NCBI GenBank assembly: GCA_006503475.1
Contig: RSEH01000095.1
Location: 1 to 64,000, forward strand
Direction: 5' to 3'
Length of the DNA: 64,000 bases
Source of the DNA: Stentor roeselii
Taxonomy: Eukaryota > Ciliophora > Heterotrichea > Heterotrichida > Stentoridae
This document shows positions 11,255 to 23,008 of this stretch, one piece after another (position 1 is the first letter of the stretch; the number at the start of each line of letters is the position of its first letter). Below the pieces are notes generated by a model. It saw nothing but the letters and a program-made list of their open reading frames with translations, was not told the DNA's origin and ran no database searches. Position numbers and translations under genes: made by a program.

Positions 11255-13819
11255 TTTAGTAATAGATTTTCATATCTTGTTTAATCTTAATATCCCACTA
11301 TTAATACTTTTACATTGAGGATCCTGAAATTTTTACTTGATTTTAATTAACATCCTAATTTCACCATTTAAGCAGGTACACAAGGACATTAAGATTTTGT
11401 CAGTAGCTGCAGTTTAGAAGCATGAATAAAAAAATAGACTGAACCGCCTAAGAACTTGAGGATCTTTAGACCTATCTTGATGAAATCTTTGATTATATTA
11501 TGAAGTGATGCTATTTCCAAAGGTTTTTACCACAACAAGGTAATTTCAGACAATATGTCCAAACTTTTTTAAGTCACTTTGTGAAGAACTCTTTTAACAG
11601 TCTCACTACGACATCGTAAAATTGCTCTCAACATGATAGGAACTCTAAGATAAAGGACACTATTACGAAAAAATAATTCTCATCATATTATCAGTCACTT
11701 CAACTAATTCAAGTCATTAAAGAAGATCTCGTCTTGTTTAACTCCATCATCGAATAACTATTTCACTAACTGAAATTCGTAGTCTTTCTAAAGTAACCTC
11801 AAGGAATATGTAAGAAAAGTAAAAAGAATTTTGCTTAAGTATTAAGTGAATCAGAAGAGTCATTGAGTTGCTTAAAATTTTAGAAATTTGATTTTCATAG
11901 ATAATTGTAGACCAGAATTGGTAGGAGACTTTTTAAAATCTTAGACTTTAAGAAGGTTATTTTTTAGGTACTCTATTTTGAGGTTATCACAATGGAATAC
12001 TTTATGGAAAGTAAGTAATTAATGGGAGGACTTGGTTTTAGGATTTTAAGAGGAGGGAAAAGAAAAGTTATCAGAAGATGGGGGCCGTATTTGATAGAAT
12101 TTTTTTTCAGTGTTTATCGTAAATATGAATATCTAGATGGATGATAATATGATGCTTGTATTATCAGAAAAGATTAAAGTGAAATTAAAATGTGTTAATT
12201 TAAGGATTTCATCAGTGTTTTCCTTCTATTTCAGTTGATGCCATGGTAATTGGGTAAGTGTGATATCAGTGGTGAAACTTAAGACCCAATTAATAATAAA
12301 GCCTTTAAATGAAAAAGCAACATATAAAATAATTAAACTGATCATTATGCAATAAAGTTATTCCTTCAAATACAGTAGATCTAGCAGATATTAATAAAAT
12401 TTAATACTTTAGTATAAATCCTTGTGCTATCTTTTTCATCTACATTACAAGATACATATAAAATGAATTTCTTGATATTACTTTGAATAGCAAGTGTAAA
12501 TATCAATTGCAGATTTCGACCAGGTTTGAGTTTATAACTAATTTAAATAAATTATCCTTGAATGAAGATATTTATCTTTTTATTCTCGATCATGAGCTTC
12601 TTTCATTTCTCATATCAAAATTACGTAAGTGATTCATATTTATTGTTTAAAAATTCATATATTCTTATCAAGATAATTTAAGGTTTGTCTGAAAAAGATT
12701 GTCCAGGCATGAAGATTGAGTTTTCTCTCAAGTTAGGTCTTCTACTTCTTTAAATTAGAATTCAAAGTTTATTGAATATTATGATTTTTATTTAGATTAC
12801 TAATGTTTTTCACTAGATTTCGATTATTAGTGGTTTTAATCTTTAATATCGCAAGGATTTATAAATATTCAAGATAATGCCAAGGTACTCGAATTAAATT
12901 GATACATAAGAATATTTTAATAATACTAATATTATAGAATCCTCTTAGGCTCACTTAAATTTATAATTCTAGAAAAATTTCTTTATTCAAATTTAAATAT
13001 TATTAATTGTTACAAACTTTTATTTTTTATATCTCAAACTGGAAATGGTGGATTGATAAAAACTTTACTTATTTCAATCTTGTGTATACTTTGGTGGAAA
13101 ATGATAAACTCAACCTTGATCCTTATATTCTTGATCTTTGCAAGCTACCAAATTTCACTCTTTATCTTGAAGTAAAAATTGAAAATCATCAAGATTTTAG
13201 CCTATTGCTTATTCCTATACTACTTAATTCCCTTTCTCTTCCAACTTAGTTCAGCATTTTTAAATTGAATGACTTTCTACTGTCTTTTAAAATGATTATT
13301 TAAAAGTTTTTTACTTTCTTTGTGGATACAAAGATTAATTCTTGTTTTTTGTAGAAAAGCTTCTGCCTTTGACGATAGGACTCGGGTTTTGATTACTTTA
13401 TTTAAGAATTAATTTATAGCTACTGCATATCATGGGAAATTTTATGAGCAAACTTTTTGTGTACTGTGAGAAACAAAGAAAAATGATTTTAAGTCTTGAT
13501 TATTTAAGTACTATTAGTGTGAGTATCTTTTTTAATTAAGTGCTTTGGTAATCTTATATCAAATTCCTAATAATATAATAAATCTTATTTGTTTAATGTG
13601 CTTACTTTTACCATTTAATTTATTTATGATGTAAGGAATATTTCAGAAATCATTTAAGTACATTTTGTTGAATTATGCTTCGGTTATATTTGGAGTTTTT
13701 ATGTTCTCTTCCTTAATCGATTTTTATAGGAAAATCAGAGATTTGAATATTTATCAAGGAATTATGATGAAACAAAAAGATCATATGCATTAAATTCTAT
13801 TAACTAATTCTAATATTGT
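11255..13819. other. No gene recognised
   Basis: About 2.6 kb of AT-rich DNA with scattered stops in all frames. A short open stretch at 13007-13249 (+) lacks a convincing ATG and has low-complexity composition, so it was not called. No RNA gene or ordered repeat was seen. Confidence 0.55.
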
Positions 13820-14797
13820 TTATAGTTCAAGTATCTTAGAAATCAATTGATATATTCCTACACCTATTATAATACTAGAAACCATTGAGCAATAACTTAA
13901 AAAAAAGTATTTAATCGAATCTCTATATTTTTCATATACAATAAGAAAAGAAAAAGGTAATAGCATTGAAAAAATACTCAAAACTGTAAAAGCTTTGAAA
14001 ATTCCCTCAAGAACATACTCTGAAATGATAAAAATAACGAAATTCATGAAAACTATATTAAAAAACCAAATTCCTGATTCAGGGTAAGACGAATTAACTA
14101 CAAAAATCAAATTTCTCCTTTTTTGATGCAGTAGATGATTACTATCCATAAAATTTTTCATAGAAATCAGTAAATAAAAATTGAAAAAGAAGTAACTTGC
14201 ACAACAAACCAGATAACCTATAAAAGGAAAAAGAATAGTCATCAAAAATAAGAAATAATCATCTCCAGTTGAAAAAATAAACAAAATTCTAGGAAACATC
14301 AGTAAACGAATATTTTGTAAAATATGATTCCAAAAGTAAATGTTAAAATAATTTACTTTGGTTAAAAGGACGTATAAAAAAATCTCAGACCACAGTACAA
14401 TAATAAAGTTTTCATTAAATTCTAATAATTCAATGCAAGAGTAATAAAAATGCAGTAGGTAAATAATCTCATTTTCGTAAAGGAATATCTGATATCCTAG
14501 CATAAAACTCAAAAAATCTAACAGGGAAAGAACTATGAAGAAAATCCAATGAGAATCAGAGTGTAAGGCAAGCCTTGCAGTGTTTATGAAATAATCATAT
14601 AGATCTACTGCCTCTAGCTCAAGAAAAGCACTGTAAAAGTTAACGATTAATGTAAAATATTTGTATATTAATACAAAAATCAAGCAAAGTGATAAAAGTT
14701 TGTATTTTGTTTTATAGACTATATCTAATGTCAAAATGCCCATGCCTATAAGGACTAGCAAGATAAAAAGACAGTGGCAGTATGTATAAACTTCCAT
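13820..14797 (-). CDS. Multi-pass membrane protein, family member 1
   Basis: A 325-residue protein that is mostly hydrophobic helices, about eight or nine membrane spans, starting MEVYTYCHCLFILLVLIG. It is clearly homologous to the next gene upstream: SCIELLEFNENFIIVLWSEI matches SLVEILKFNENFVFVIIAEV, and ISEY(V/F)L and (V/M)IYE motifs recur near the C-terminus. No known transporter or enzyme signature is visible. The gap to the upstream paralogue's stop is only 10 nt, and that gap carries TAATAA directly before ATG. The pair looks like a tandem duplication. Function unknown. Confidence 0.85.
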   Translation of the reverse strand: MEVYTYCHCLFILLVLIGMGILTLDIVYKTKYKLLSLCLIFVLIYKYFTLIVNFYSAFLELEAVDLYDYFINTARLALHSDSHWIFFIVLSLLDFLSFMLGYQIFLYENEIIYLLHFYYSCIELLEFNENFIIVLWSEIFLYVLLTKVNYFNIYFWNHILQNIRLLMFPRILFIFSTGDDYFLFLMTILFPFIGYLVCCASYFFFNFYLLISMKNFMDSNHLLHQKRRNLIFVVNSSYPESGIWFFNIVFMNFVIFIISEYVLEGIFKAFTVLSIFSMLLPFSFLIVYEKYRDSIKYFFLSYCSMVSSIIIGVGIYQLISKILEL

Positions 14798-14807
14798 TTA
14801 TTAACTA

Positions 14808-15773
14808 TTATCTTCCTAAATAACTAAAAGCATAATGCGAAACATAAATGCTCCAAATAATTGAAACAAAGTTCAACCAATAGAGAATCAATGAATCGCC
14901 AAAAGTCTCATAAATCATTAAGAAAGCCAAAGGTGAAACAAGTGAAAAAGTGCTAATCAGCGTTAAAGTAAAATATTTTCCCTTTAAAAAATATTCTGAA
15001 ATAAATAAAACAGTGCTGTTTATGCTAAGATATAAAAGTAAGTGAACTATTGTATAAGCTTTACTAGTATTTAGAAGGTAAAGCAATCTTCTTCTTTTTT
15101 GAGTATAATCAAAGTAAAAAGTTATGTCATTTTTGATATTCCAAAACAATGAGTAGTTTCCATAAATATAGCCTATTGATAAACCTGCTAAACCTAAAAA
15201 CGACGCAAATGTTGTTAATGAAAAAAAGAAAAAATCAGCTTCTCCACTAATCCAAAAAAATATTTTTATGATAATTATGAGGAAGAAAAAGGAATATAGG
15301 TCTTTAGAATGGCGATATTCAATATAATGTATTTTATGCTGGAAAGCTAGTAAAACTACTTCTGCAATTATCACAAAGACGAAATTTTCATTGAATTTTA
15401 GTATTTCCACCAAGGAATAACAAAACTGGGTTTCAATCAAGTGAAGCTTCCAATAGTAAAAAAGATCAATACCGAAACTATGTATCAAAGTATCTAGTAA
15501 TGATAATAACATAAATATTTTCCAGTGATCATCTGAAAATAATGCATTTTTTGCTAATAATAAAGATTGCTCGTAGAGAATCGGTGGGTCTAACTTCCAA
15601 AATAATTGTAAATAGTTATAATAAAATAGAATATTTGCATATAAGTAAACCAAATAAATTGATCTGGAAATAAAAGCATTTCGAGATCTCAACAGGAAAG
15701 AAGAGACTTTTGAACTAGCATAAAGTAGAACTAAAAGAATCAAAAGAGAGTAAACATAGTAATATTCTTCCAT
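14808..15773 (-). CDS. Multi-pass membrane protein, family member 2
   Basis: A 321-residue hydrophobic protein beginning MEEYYYVYSLLILLVLLYAS, with the same layout as its neighbour: an N-terminal span, a conserved ELL/EIL-x-FNENF segment about a third of the way in, a short basic loop (QKRRRLLYLLNTS) after the middle spans, and a C-terminal ISEYFLKG...LMIYE block. ATG is preceded by TTATAA. It is a tandem paralogue of the 13820-14797 gene, with sequence divergence throughout, so the duplication is not recent. No cysteine-rich or catalytic motif was seen. Function unknown. Confidence 0.85.
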   Translation of the reverse strand: MEEYYYVYSLLILLVLLYASSKVSSFLLRSRNAFISRSIYLVYLYANILFYYNYLQLFWKLDPPILYEQSLLLAKNALFSDDHWKIFMLLSLLDTLIHSFGIDLFYYWKLHLIETQFCYSLVEILKFNENFVFVIIAEVVLLAFQHKIHYIEYRHSKDLYSFFFLIIIIKIFFWISGEADFFFFSLTTFASFLGLAGLSIGYIYGNYSLFWNIKNDITFYFDYTQKRRRLLYLLNTSKAYTIVHLLLYLSINSTVLFISEYFLKGKYFTLTLISTFSLVSPLAFLMIYETFGDSLILYWLNFVSIIWSIYVSHYAFSYLGR

Positions 15774-16925
15774 TTATAATTTTCATCAACTCTAGTAAAA
15801 CATATAGAGTTAAAATTACAATAATCTTATTTTTTTTATAGTATCCAATTTCTACTTATATTTTAATATTCAAATTATGCTTTTGGAATGGAAATTTACA
15901 ATCTTTAAAATCTTCAATAAAATGATTATTGGAATAATAATTATTAATCCAGCGCTCCTAAAAATGTTGAAAATTAAGCTTTTGAAACATATCTTGTAAG
16001 AAAATCTGAAGCTAATTAAAACGAATGATCAAAGTATTTAATCAATTGAAACATAATTATATAATTTTCAATCTCCTAATCGTTTAAATTAGTTAAATAT
16101 ATCAATAACTTTATAAAGCAAGCAGAAAATATTCAAGTAAATAATTAGCTATGTCCTTGTTTAAATTACTCAAAAAATTCCCTTAAAAAATTTATCAAAA
16201 CATGCGCAAAAGAGAAATAATATCTAAGGTACTCCTATTTAGATAAATTATTCAATTAATTAATGTTTCAGGGTTTCTAAGACTCTTACTTTTGGTTTTA
16301 AGAACTTCTGTTCATCTGCTTAATTTTGAATTCAATATTTTTATTGAGTGCTTTAATCTTGACTGCTTATATCAAGATTGATCAACATATACATTAAAGA
16401 TTCAAAGAACTCCTTTTCGATCTACTCTAAGTGATTGCTGTAGTAAAAGATAAATAGAATAGTTTTAACTTCCCTTCGATGCTATTATTATGCCATTTAA
16501 GAACGATTTTTCTTCTATTTTATCCTCTGTGGGTATGTTTAGACTCTTACTACTGCAACTTCACAAAAAATTTTTTAAGCAGAAGGTTTTTAGCCTAGGA
16601 AATCTCTAAAGGAATATACTTTGATCACTTAAAATCTAAAAACTTATAATTCATAGTTTTAAACCATTTTACCTTTTGAAATCTTGCTAAATGTGATTAA
16701 ATCTCTTTATAAATGAAACCTTTACTTAAATTTATCTTATAATAATTATGAATTTCAATTTAGTTAATATCTGATAATTCTTAATATCTTCTTTTAGCTC
16801 AACAGATATTTTCTCAGGTAAATCTTTTGGGATTCTAACAGAAACGTAACACATTCTTACTTCTTGTATATTCTTAAAAAATTATTAAGATTAAACCATT
16901 TCTGATAAGTATCTTTTATAATAAA
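15774..16925. other. Intergenic, divergent genes
   Basis: 1.15 kb between the divergently transcribed membrane protein and protease genes. It is AT-rich and stop-dense in all frames. Its ends hold the two start regions (TTATAAATG on the left, TTTATAATAAAATG on the right). Nothing else recognised. Confidence 0.6.
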
Positions 16926-18020
16926 ATGTCAGCAGAGTGTATCCTATTCAAACCTCGTACCTTTAATATGACAGAAATCGTGTTTAAGAACAGCATCGGC
17001 GATTATCCTCAGGCTCAAGAATTCGATCAGATGGCAGAACTTGGAGGATACGCTATTGGAAGATTTGATGGAGGAGGGACAGGATTTATTATAAGGCTAT
17101 GCTCAGAAACCTCAAAAGTTGTCGGATTGATTTTAACAGCAGCCCATGTTTACGTGAAAGATTTTACTTTTTTTGATTCCTTCAGAAACTTTTCAATTGA
17201 TAGGGATACTTATTCAGCAGTCCCCTTGAAAAAGTCTCTTAATTGGGGTAATAAGTCATTGAGATACGAAGATCCTGTGACTGAATTGCGGATATCTGTG
17301 CCTGAGGACTGGATTATCTGCAAACTTAAAAAAATCCCTGGCCAAATCTATCTTTCCCCTTTAACTTCAATCAGTCTAGCAAAATCATCATCCCACTGCC
17401 CTCCTAACACTCCAGTCGTACTTGTTGGTTTTCCCAATCAATTTAGACCTGGAGCTCTGAATTCCGTTTGTCCTGAGGGCGCCCGTTCTGAATATCATAG
17501 AGTTGAACGAAGTATGCTGCATGGAAACAAACTTGTTAAAACTGAAGGTGTTGTCATTAAACATAAAAAAATGATAGCTGTAACATGTGTGTCATCCAGC
17601 GGGATGTCTGGGTGCCCATTATTGATTTCTGATGAAGGGCAATATAAAGTGATTGGCTTATTGTATGGAGGTCCAGCTTCTCCTATACATTATTTAGTTT
17701 ACAATCTAATCAGCCAAGCCGATAATCCTTCCAGTTCAGATTTAGACACATTGATAAAATATCTAAATGCAAAGCAAAATAATTCTACTGACAATGATTT
17801 CAACAATTTGTTACTGAGGATTATAAATTTTCTCAGTCAATTACATATATCAGTAAACTCTGGAGCCAAACTTATGGACTTCGATGTTGACATGCTTCAG
17901 ATAATTTACCGTGATGCATTATATTATGAGTATAAATCAGGAAATCAGTTAAAGCACAATTTATGCGTTCCGATCAAAAAAATTCGCTCAGAAGTTACTT
18001 CAACTTTTAGTCATTATTAG
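16926..18020 (+). CDS. Trypsin-like serine protease (S1 fold)
   Basis: A 364-residue protein with a chymotrypsin-fold catalytic triad: His74 in LTAAHV, Asp128 in PEDWIICKL and Ser228 in SSGMSGCPLL. The GMSGCP form of the GxSGxP motif resembles HtrA-like and glutamyl-endopeptidase relatives. The domain spans about residues 35-275; the last 90 residues look helical and are unassigned. No signal peptide is apparent, so an intracellular enzyme is likely. Met15 is an alternative start, but TATAATAAA directly before the first ATG supports the one used. The gene stands alone between membrane-protein genes, and nothing in the context points to a substrate. Confidence 0.8.
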   Translation: MSAECILFKPRTFNMTEIVFKNSIGDYPQAQEFDQMAELGGYAIGRFDGGGTGFIIRLCSETSKVVGLILTAAHVYVKDFTFFDSFRNFSIDRDTYSAVPLKKSLNWGNKSLRYEDPVTELRISVPEDWIICKLKKIPGQIYLSPLTSISLAKSSSHCPPNTPVVLVGFPNQFRPGALNSVCPEGARSEYHRVERSMLHGNKLVKTEGVVIKHKKMIAVTCVSSSGMSGCPLLISDEGQYKVIGLLYGGPASPIHYLVYNLISQADNPSSSDLDTLIKYLNAKQNNSTDNDFNNLLLRIINFLSQLHISVNSGAKLMDFDVDMLQIIYRDALYYEYKSGNQLKHNLCVPIKKIRSEVTSTFSHY

Positions 18021-18716
18021 CTATTCACATTATAATAGTTAACTAGTTATAAAAAAAGCCTATAATTGATTTCTACCATCCATGAAAACTTACATAAATT
18101 GAAAGACTTTCCTTAATATAAAAAATATCTACTTAACTGAAATATGAAATCAATATAATAAATATCCTATATAAAGAATTGCTAACTCTCTTAAACTAAA
18201 AATGAATACATTAGACTGTCCATTATAAGAGTATTGTTCAATCCAAGATAACAGACTGGATATATTTGCATTAAGGCCCACCTTTTTTATAACAATACCT
18301 TTATAACTATTATAAACTTTAAATGATAAAGAATAGGCTTGAATTTGCCTTAAGAATAAACAGAAAGACTATCCAACGAGAATAATTTCACAAATTTTAC
18401 AGTCTGAATTTATCAAATAATCATAAAATTTTGAAGGTTTATAAAGATGAATCTTTATTACAAATTAATAAAAGAAGTCCTTATTTATGATTAAAATCAA
18501 TTAAAAGACTTTTAGGTAGATATGAAAAAATAGGTAGAGGAAAACATAAGCAATCAATATCCTCATATAATAAAAGTTGTGCAGAATAGCAACTTCTCTC
18601 TAAAACTAGATAAATCACAGTAGTTTAACTAATTATAAAAGCAACTAGTATCCCAAATGATTAATAAAATAAACTCTACTAAAATTAAAAAAACAATTCC
18701 ATGATAAAATCCCCAT
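18021..18716. other. Intergenic between convergent genes
   Basis: About 700 bp, very AT-rich, between the protease stop and the stop of the minus-strand membrane gene. No open frame, hairpin or repeat of note was seen. Confidence 0.6.
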
Positions 18717-19754
18717 TCATAAAATTAATCGACTCGCCACATAAACAAAAACCAAAGACACAGAAATCGATACAAAATTCAGAAAAAGTTGATATTTAAA
18801 AACCTTCTCAGAATCCAAAGTCACCATCAAAGCAAAAGCAACACTTAAAACACTTAAACTAAGTCCAGAAAAGTACTCAAAATATCTAAACCTTTTGATT
18901 TCACAGTACCCAAAAGCCCCAAAACTCGCAAAAATCCAAAAAACCAGGAACCAAGTAACATGCCTCAATTTTTCATCATAAAAATAAACCTGAAGGACTT
19001 TTCTATGAACTTTTGAATGAACGTAGCTTGAAGACCCTCTAACTTTTGTCTCTAATTTAGAAAAGACATAAAAAGCAATTGAGAGACAAGCTGAACTGAT
19101 GCTGAAAGCCGGGAGAAGCTTTGAGAGGATAAAAACAAAAACTCCAAAAATCAAACATTTTGCCAAAATTGTGTAATAAATCAAGTTTTTTACAAAAATT
19201 CCAAAAGCTATAAAAAAGTAAAAAAATTGAAAAAAAAATTCAGGATAATTCAGGTCTTTTAAGAAATCGATGTGAAAACTTGTGAATATTAAAGTTATTG
19301 ATGAGATACTTAGAATTAACTTTTTTCTTTGAGATATAAAATCGAGTTTTTGAGCTATTTCTAGGAAAAGTACCTCGAATGTTATCCTGGAAAGGATGTT
19401 GGAATGTTTTAGGAGATCTAGTGAAAAATGGAGACATTGAATTATTATAAATAGTTCTGAATTTGATTTTAGTGTGTTTAGGTTTAGGTAGTGGCATGTC
19501 ACGAAAAATAGAACTATAATCGTGTAAATTTCGGTTGAGTAGATACTGGAAATCATGCAGTCTAAAAATTCTAAAGGGTTCAGTAAGCCGATTTTGTATT
19601 TTTCACCGCAAATGATTCCTTTCATAAATAAATGAGAAAAGGCAGTGAAAACAGCCATTCCCATAGCCCAATTTTCCCTCTGCACATAATAATTACTCAC
19701 CAAATGTATCAAAGGATAAATAATCCCCGCAGCCAGGCAATATTCAAAATCCAT
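18717..19754 (-). CDS. Multi-pass membrane protein, distant family member 3
   Basis: A 345-residue hydrophobic protein with roughly eight or nine spans. Its plan resembles the pair at 13820-15773: a span before a conserved SLDLLKHSNILSRITFEVLF block at the same position as ELLEFNENF in the others, a basic loop (HRKVLQVYF) in the second half, then three or four closing spans. Similarity is weak, so common descent is inference. The stop is TGA at 18719-18717, which together with TGG-only tryptophan shows TGA is not sense here. The start is preceded by TTATAA and faces the F-box/WD40 gene 27 bp away. Function unknown. Confidence 0.8.
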   Translation of the reverse strand: MDFEYCLAAGIIYPLIHLVSNYYVQRENWAMGMAVFTAFSHLFMKGIICGEKYKIGLLNPLEFLDCMISSIYSTEIYTIIVLFFVTCHYLNLNTLKSNSELFIIIQCLHFSLDLLKHSNILSRITFEVLFLEIAQKLDFISQRKKLILSISSITLIFTSFHIDFLKDLNYPEFFFQFFYFFIAFGIFVKNLIYYTILAKCLIFGVFVFILSKLLPAFSISSACLSIAFYVFSKLETKVRGSSSYVHSKVHRKVLQVYFYDEKLRHVTWFLVFWIFASFGAFGYCEIKRFRYFEYFSGLSLSVLSVAFALMVTLDSEKVFKYQLFLNFVSISVSLVFVYVASRLIL

Positions 19755-19781
19755 TTATAAGCCCCACAAAAATCATTCTAA
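19755..19781. promoter_or_regulatory. 27-bp divergent intergenic region
   Basis: The two ATGs are only 27 bp apart. A TTATAA box abuts the minus-strand start and TTCTAA abuts the plus-strand start. Both core promoters must fit here or extend into the opposite gene. Confidence 0.5.
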
Positions 19782-21107
19782 ATGCAAAGCCTGTCCAAAA
19801 ATATCTTATGTGAAATCTTCTCATTCCTTTCCCTCAAAGAACTCTGCATCATCAGCTCAACTTGTTCCTTTCTCTCAAAAGTATCAGAGTCCGACATCCT
19901 CTGGTCCCAATCAACTGATTCAGGATCAGGCGCAACAAAAAAGCGAATTTTTTGCATGCGAGGTTTGAGAACAATGCGAATTTTTTCTAATGTTTATCAA
20001 ATCTACCAACTTTCAGGGCATAAAGCCTCGATTCGGTCAATAAAAACTTCGCAAAATAAAATTCTGACAGCTTCTGAAGATGGCTCAGTTCGACTTTTTA
20101 ATACCAGGAAGTCTCGTGGAAAAGTTATTGTTGAACATTTGAACTCGGTCACTTCGGCTTTGTTTTGGGAAAGGGGAGTGGTTAGTGCTTCTGCTGATAG
20201 GATGTTGAAAGTTTGGCAGAAGGATAAGGAAGTGGTTTCTGTTAGTGCTCATAAAAGTGGAATTACTAAACTTAGGTTGTTGAATGAGACTACTGCTGTA
20301 ACTGGTGGTTATGACGGAGCAGTGAAACTCTGGTCTCTCTTAGACCCAAAGCCATCTCCACTTCTTTCATTCCAAGACTTCACAGGTGACATATCAGTTC
20401 TAGAAGCCAGCGATAACTACATCTCATGTGCCTCAAGTAACGACGACTTTATAATCCTTCACGATCTACAAAGCCCTTCATCTCAAAGAACAATCGACAG
20501 GTAAATTTTAATCAGTTCAAACGCAGGTCGTCCACTTCGTTTAATGCCAACAACAAGAACAATAAGAAGCCTTCTCCTAAACGCTCCTCTGCTTTACTCA
20601 GGCGAGACTGACTTCATCAAAGTCTGGGACCTGCGAGCGCCTGGTCCAGTTCTTCGACTTCCAAACTCTTCATTTTCTTTTGACTACCCGAACCGCAGCG
20701 GAGTTTTTAAAATGATGCTGACGGATTCTTTTAAACTGTTGGCCGCCAGTAACGGTCTTAAGGGACTCGTCGAGTACGACTTGCGTACTTTGGCAGGTAA
20801 CTACTTTCCTGTCCACGACTACCAAATCATGACTGCCTGTCAAGGAAAAGGAGTTCTAAGCAACTTGGTGATAACCTCAGGAAGTACTAAAACTTTTAAG
20901 TATGAGATCAGTGTTTATAAAACTGGGTCTTTGAATGAATTTAAAAAACTTGTACCTGGGCATAAAGGGGTTATTAATTGTGTTGATATTGGAGAAGACT
21001 CGATTGTCAGTGGAGCGAAAGATGGAAGTGTTAGAGTTTTGAATTTTAGCAAGTCGAAGGAAAGACTTAGGAAGGAGTCAAAAACTATTAGTATTTTTAC
21101 TGGGTAA
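19782..21107 (+). CDS. F-box/WD40-repeat protein
   Basis: Two exons, 19782-20500 and 20516-21107, joined over a 15-nt intron (GTAAATTTTAATCAG), give 436 residues. The N-terminal 45 residues form an F-box (LCEIFSFLSLKELC...), and seven or so WD40 blades follow (LSGHKASIRSI, TASEDGSVRLFNT, SASADRMLKVW, TGGYDGAVKLW, VPGHKGVINCV, SGAKDGSVRVLN). In SCF ubiquitin ligases the F-box binds SKP1 and the propeller binds substrate; an SKP1 gene lies at 48634-49137. The stop codon touches the stop codon of the opposing gene with no base between. The substrate cannot be told from sequence. Confidence 0.85.
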
Positions 21108-23006
21108 TTATCTTATGAATTGTGAACTTTTCTCTATCATGAAGTAGTTTTTTGGATATTTGCTTTTTAGCTTATTGACTCGACCGATTAGGGTTGGAAA
21201 TGCTTTTACGTATAGACTTAGAGTAGTGTCGAGTGAGTTGTCTTCATAAAAAATATTCAAATTTTCTTCAATAAACTGTGAACAACTTCTTAAAATCTCC
21301 AAAAGTCTCTGAGTCGGATACTTCAACGACAAATGTGCAGCAAGTCTCAAAGCAAAGCTTTTTTGCTTAGAAGTCCCCTTTTGCACTAAATCCAAAATAA
21401 AGTCCCAAGTGCAAATTAAACTCGGAATTTTCCCAACAGTAACACTTAAAAGTCTCAAAGGGTATCCCTGTGTATGGACAAGTTGAATCAACGCAGCATT
21501 TTCAATCCAATACCCATGAAGAAAGTCACAAATGACAGAATCGACCTCATCATTAAATCCCAAGTTCTAAATAAAATCTACATCAATCAATTTCTGCACA
21601 CATGCACTTTGCATAGTTAAAATGAAATTTTCCCGATATTGTAATGCAACAGGACTTTCATACTTCAATATAAGCTGCTGCCAGGCACTGAGAAGGACTT
21701 CCAAGAGACTTGTTCCAATGCTGCTTGAGACTTACTCGATATTTTTCGGTTCTAGTAAATTAAGGCAGTTGAAAACTCTTAAAGGATTGAACAAGTCTTG
21801 AGCCTGTGTAGTTCGAAGTGGCTCTAACACGTCTAAGACGCTTAAAGCGACTTTTAAAGGCTGATATGCTAAAAATTGACGAAAACGCACAAGGTCTTGC
21901 TCGGTCACTGAAGGTAAACTATGAGAAAATGCGAAAAGAAATGACTCTGGAATGTCGATTGGGTCTTCTAAACCGGAAAGACTGCAGATGAAGAACCAAG
22001 GAAGGTGCTCGTTTACTAGATGGAGAAGCTTTTCGAGGATTCCTTTTCCTGCTTGCTTTAAAGCTTTTCTTACGTCGATTTCAAATAGAAAACTGAAACC
22101 GTAGCCTTGGGATTTTACTTTTTCGTTGAATAGTAAAGAGTAAAATAGAACTCGGTAGGAATATTCGGGAGTTTTTTTAAGGATTTCTAGTAATTGTAAC
22201 TCGGAGATGTGAAGATGCAGCTTTTCGACTGATGATTCAACCAAGTTCACGAAATTCACATCAGAAGAACTCTTGAAACTGTTTAAAACAAGATCTGTTG
22301 GAACCTGCTGTCCTCCTCTATTGATATAAGCTGATAAACAACGGTCGTCCATCTCACAGACATCAAGTTTTTCCCCGTGTTTGCAGCCTAGGATTATTTT
22401 TGCAGAGTTTTCGATAAGCGACTCTGGGATTTTCAGGTCAAAACCGAAGAAATCGTTGATTTCGGAACAGATTGTTGAGTATTTACCTTCTCGGCTCTCT
22501 AGTGCGTATAACATTCGACGGCCTTCTGTGAATACTGCGAAGTTGCCTAATAAGCTTTGGAGGCAGACGATGAAGTTGTAGTTTTCATGGATTGAAAGAA
22601 GGACCATCACGGTGTAAAAGACTGTTTCTATGAGTCTCTTGTTCGGTCTTTCTAAAATCTTTTGAAGCAAGTTAAAAATCTCATAAAGATCCTCTAAAGT
22701 AAACCGAATAGCATTTCTCAAAATAAGCACAATCAAAACCTTTAAGTTAACAATAGAAACATGCGGATTTTCAGGGAACCTAAGCTGATCCAAAAAGTAT
22801 TTTCTGAGAACAGCGATACTTTCAGAGCCATCAAAAGAGCTAACTAAAATCATTTCAGACATCTTCAAAGCTTCAGCCTGCAAAAAATTCCAAATCCAAA
22901 AATTTTTGAGTTCACTGTAAAGAATCCTTGACAGGTCTTTTGAGTTCATTAAAATAAACTCAGGGCAAGTCTTTTGAGTCAACTTGAGGTAGGCCTGAAG
23001 TTCCAT
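21108..23006 (-). CDS. Helical protein of unknown function, two 15-nt introns
   Basis: Three exons, 23006-21736, 21720-21582 and 21566-21108, with introns GTAAGTCTCAAGCAG (21735-21721) and GTAGATTTTATTTAG (21581-21567), give 622 residues in one frame; without the introns the frame is broken twice. The product is leucine-rich and probably all-helical (ARM/HEAT-like), with no catalytic motif seen. Its ATG lies 2 bp from the ATG of the divergent LITAF-like gene, and its stop abuts the stop of the F-box gene. Met20 is an alternative start that would leave more room upstream. I do not recognise the family. Confidence 0.85.
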
Positions 23007-23008
23007 TT

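Noticed and set aside
13007-13249. 80-codon plus-strand open stretch
   Set aside because: It begins at a TTG rather than an ATG, lies in AT-rich intergenic DNA and shows no domain.
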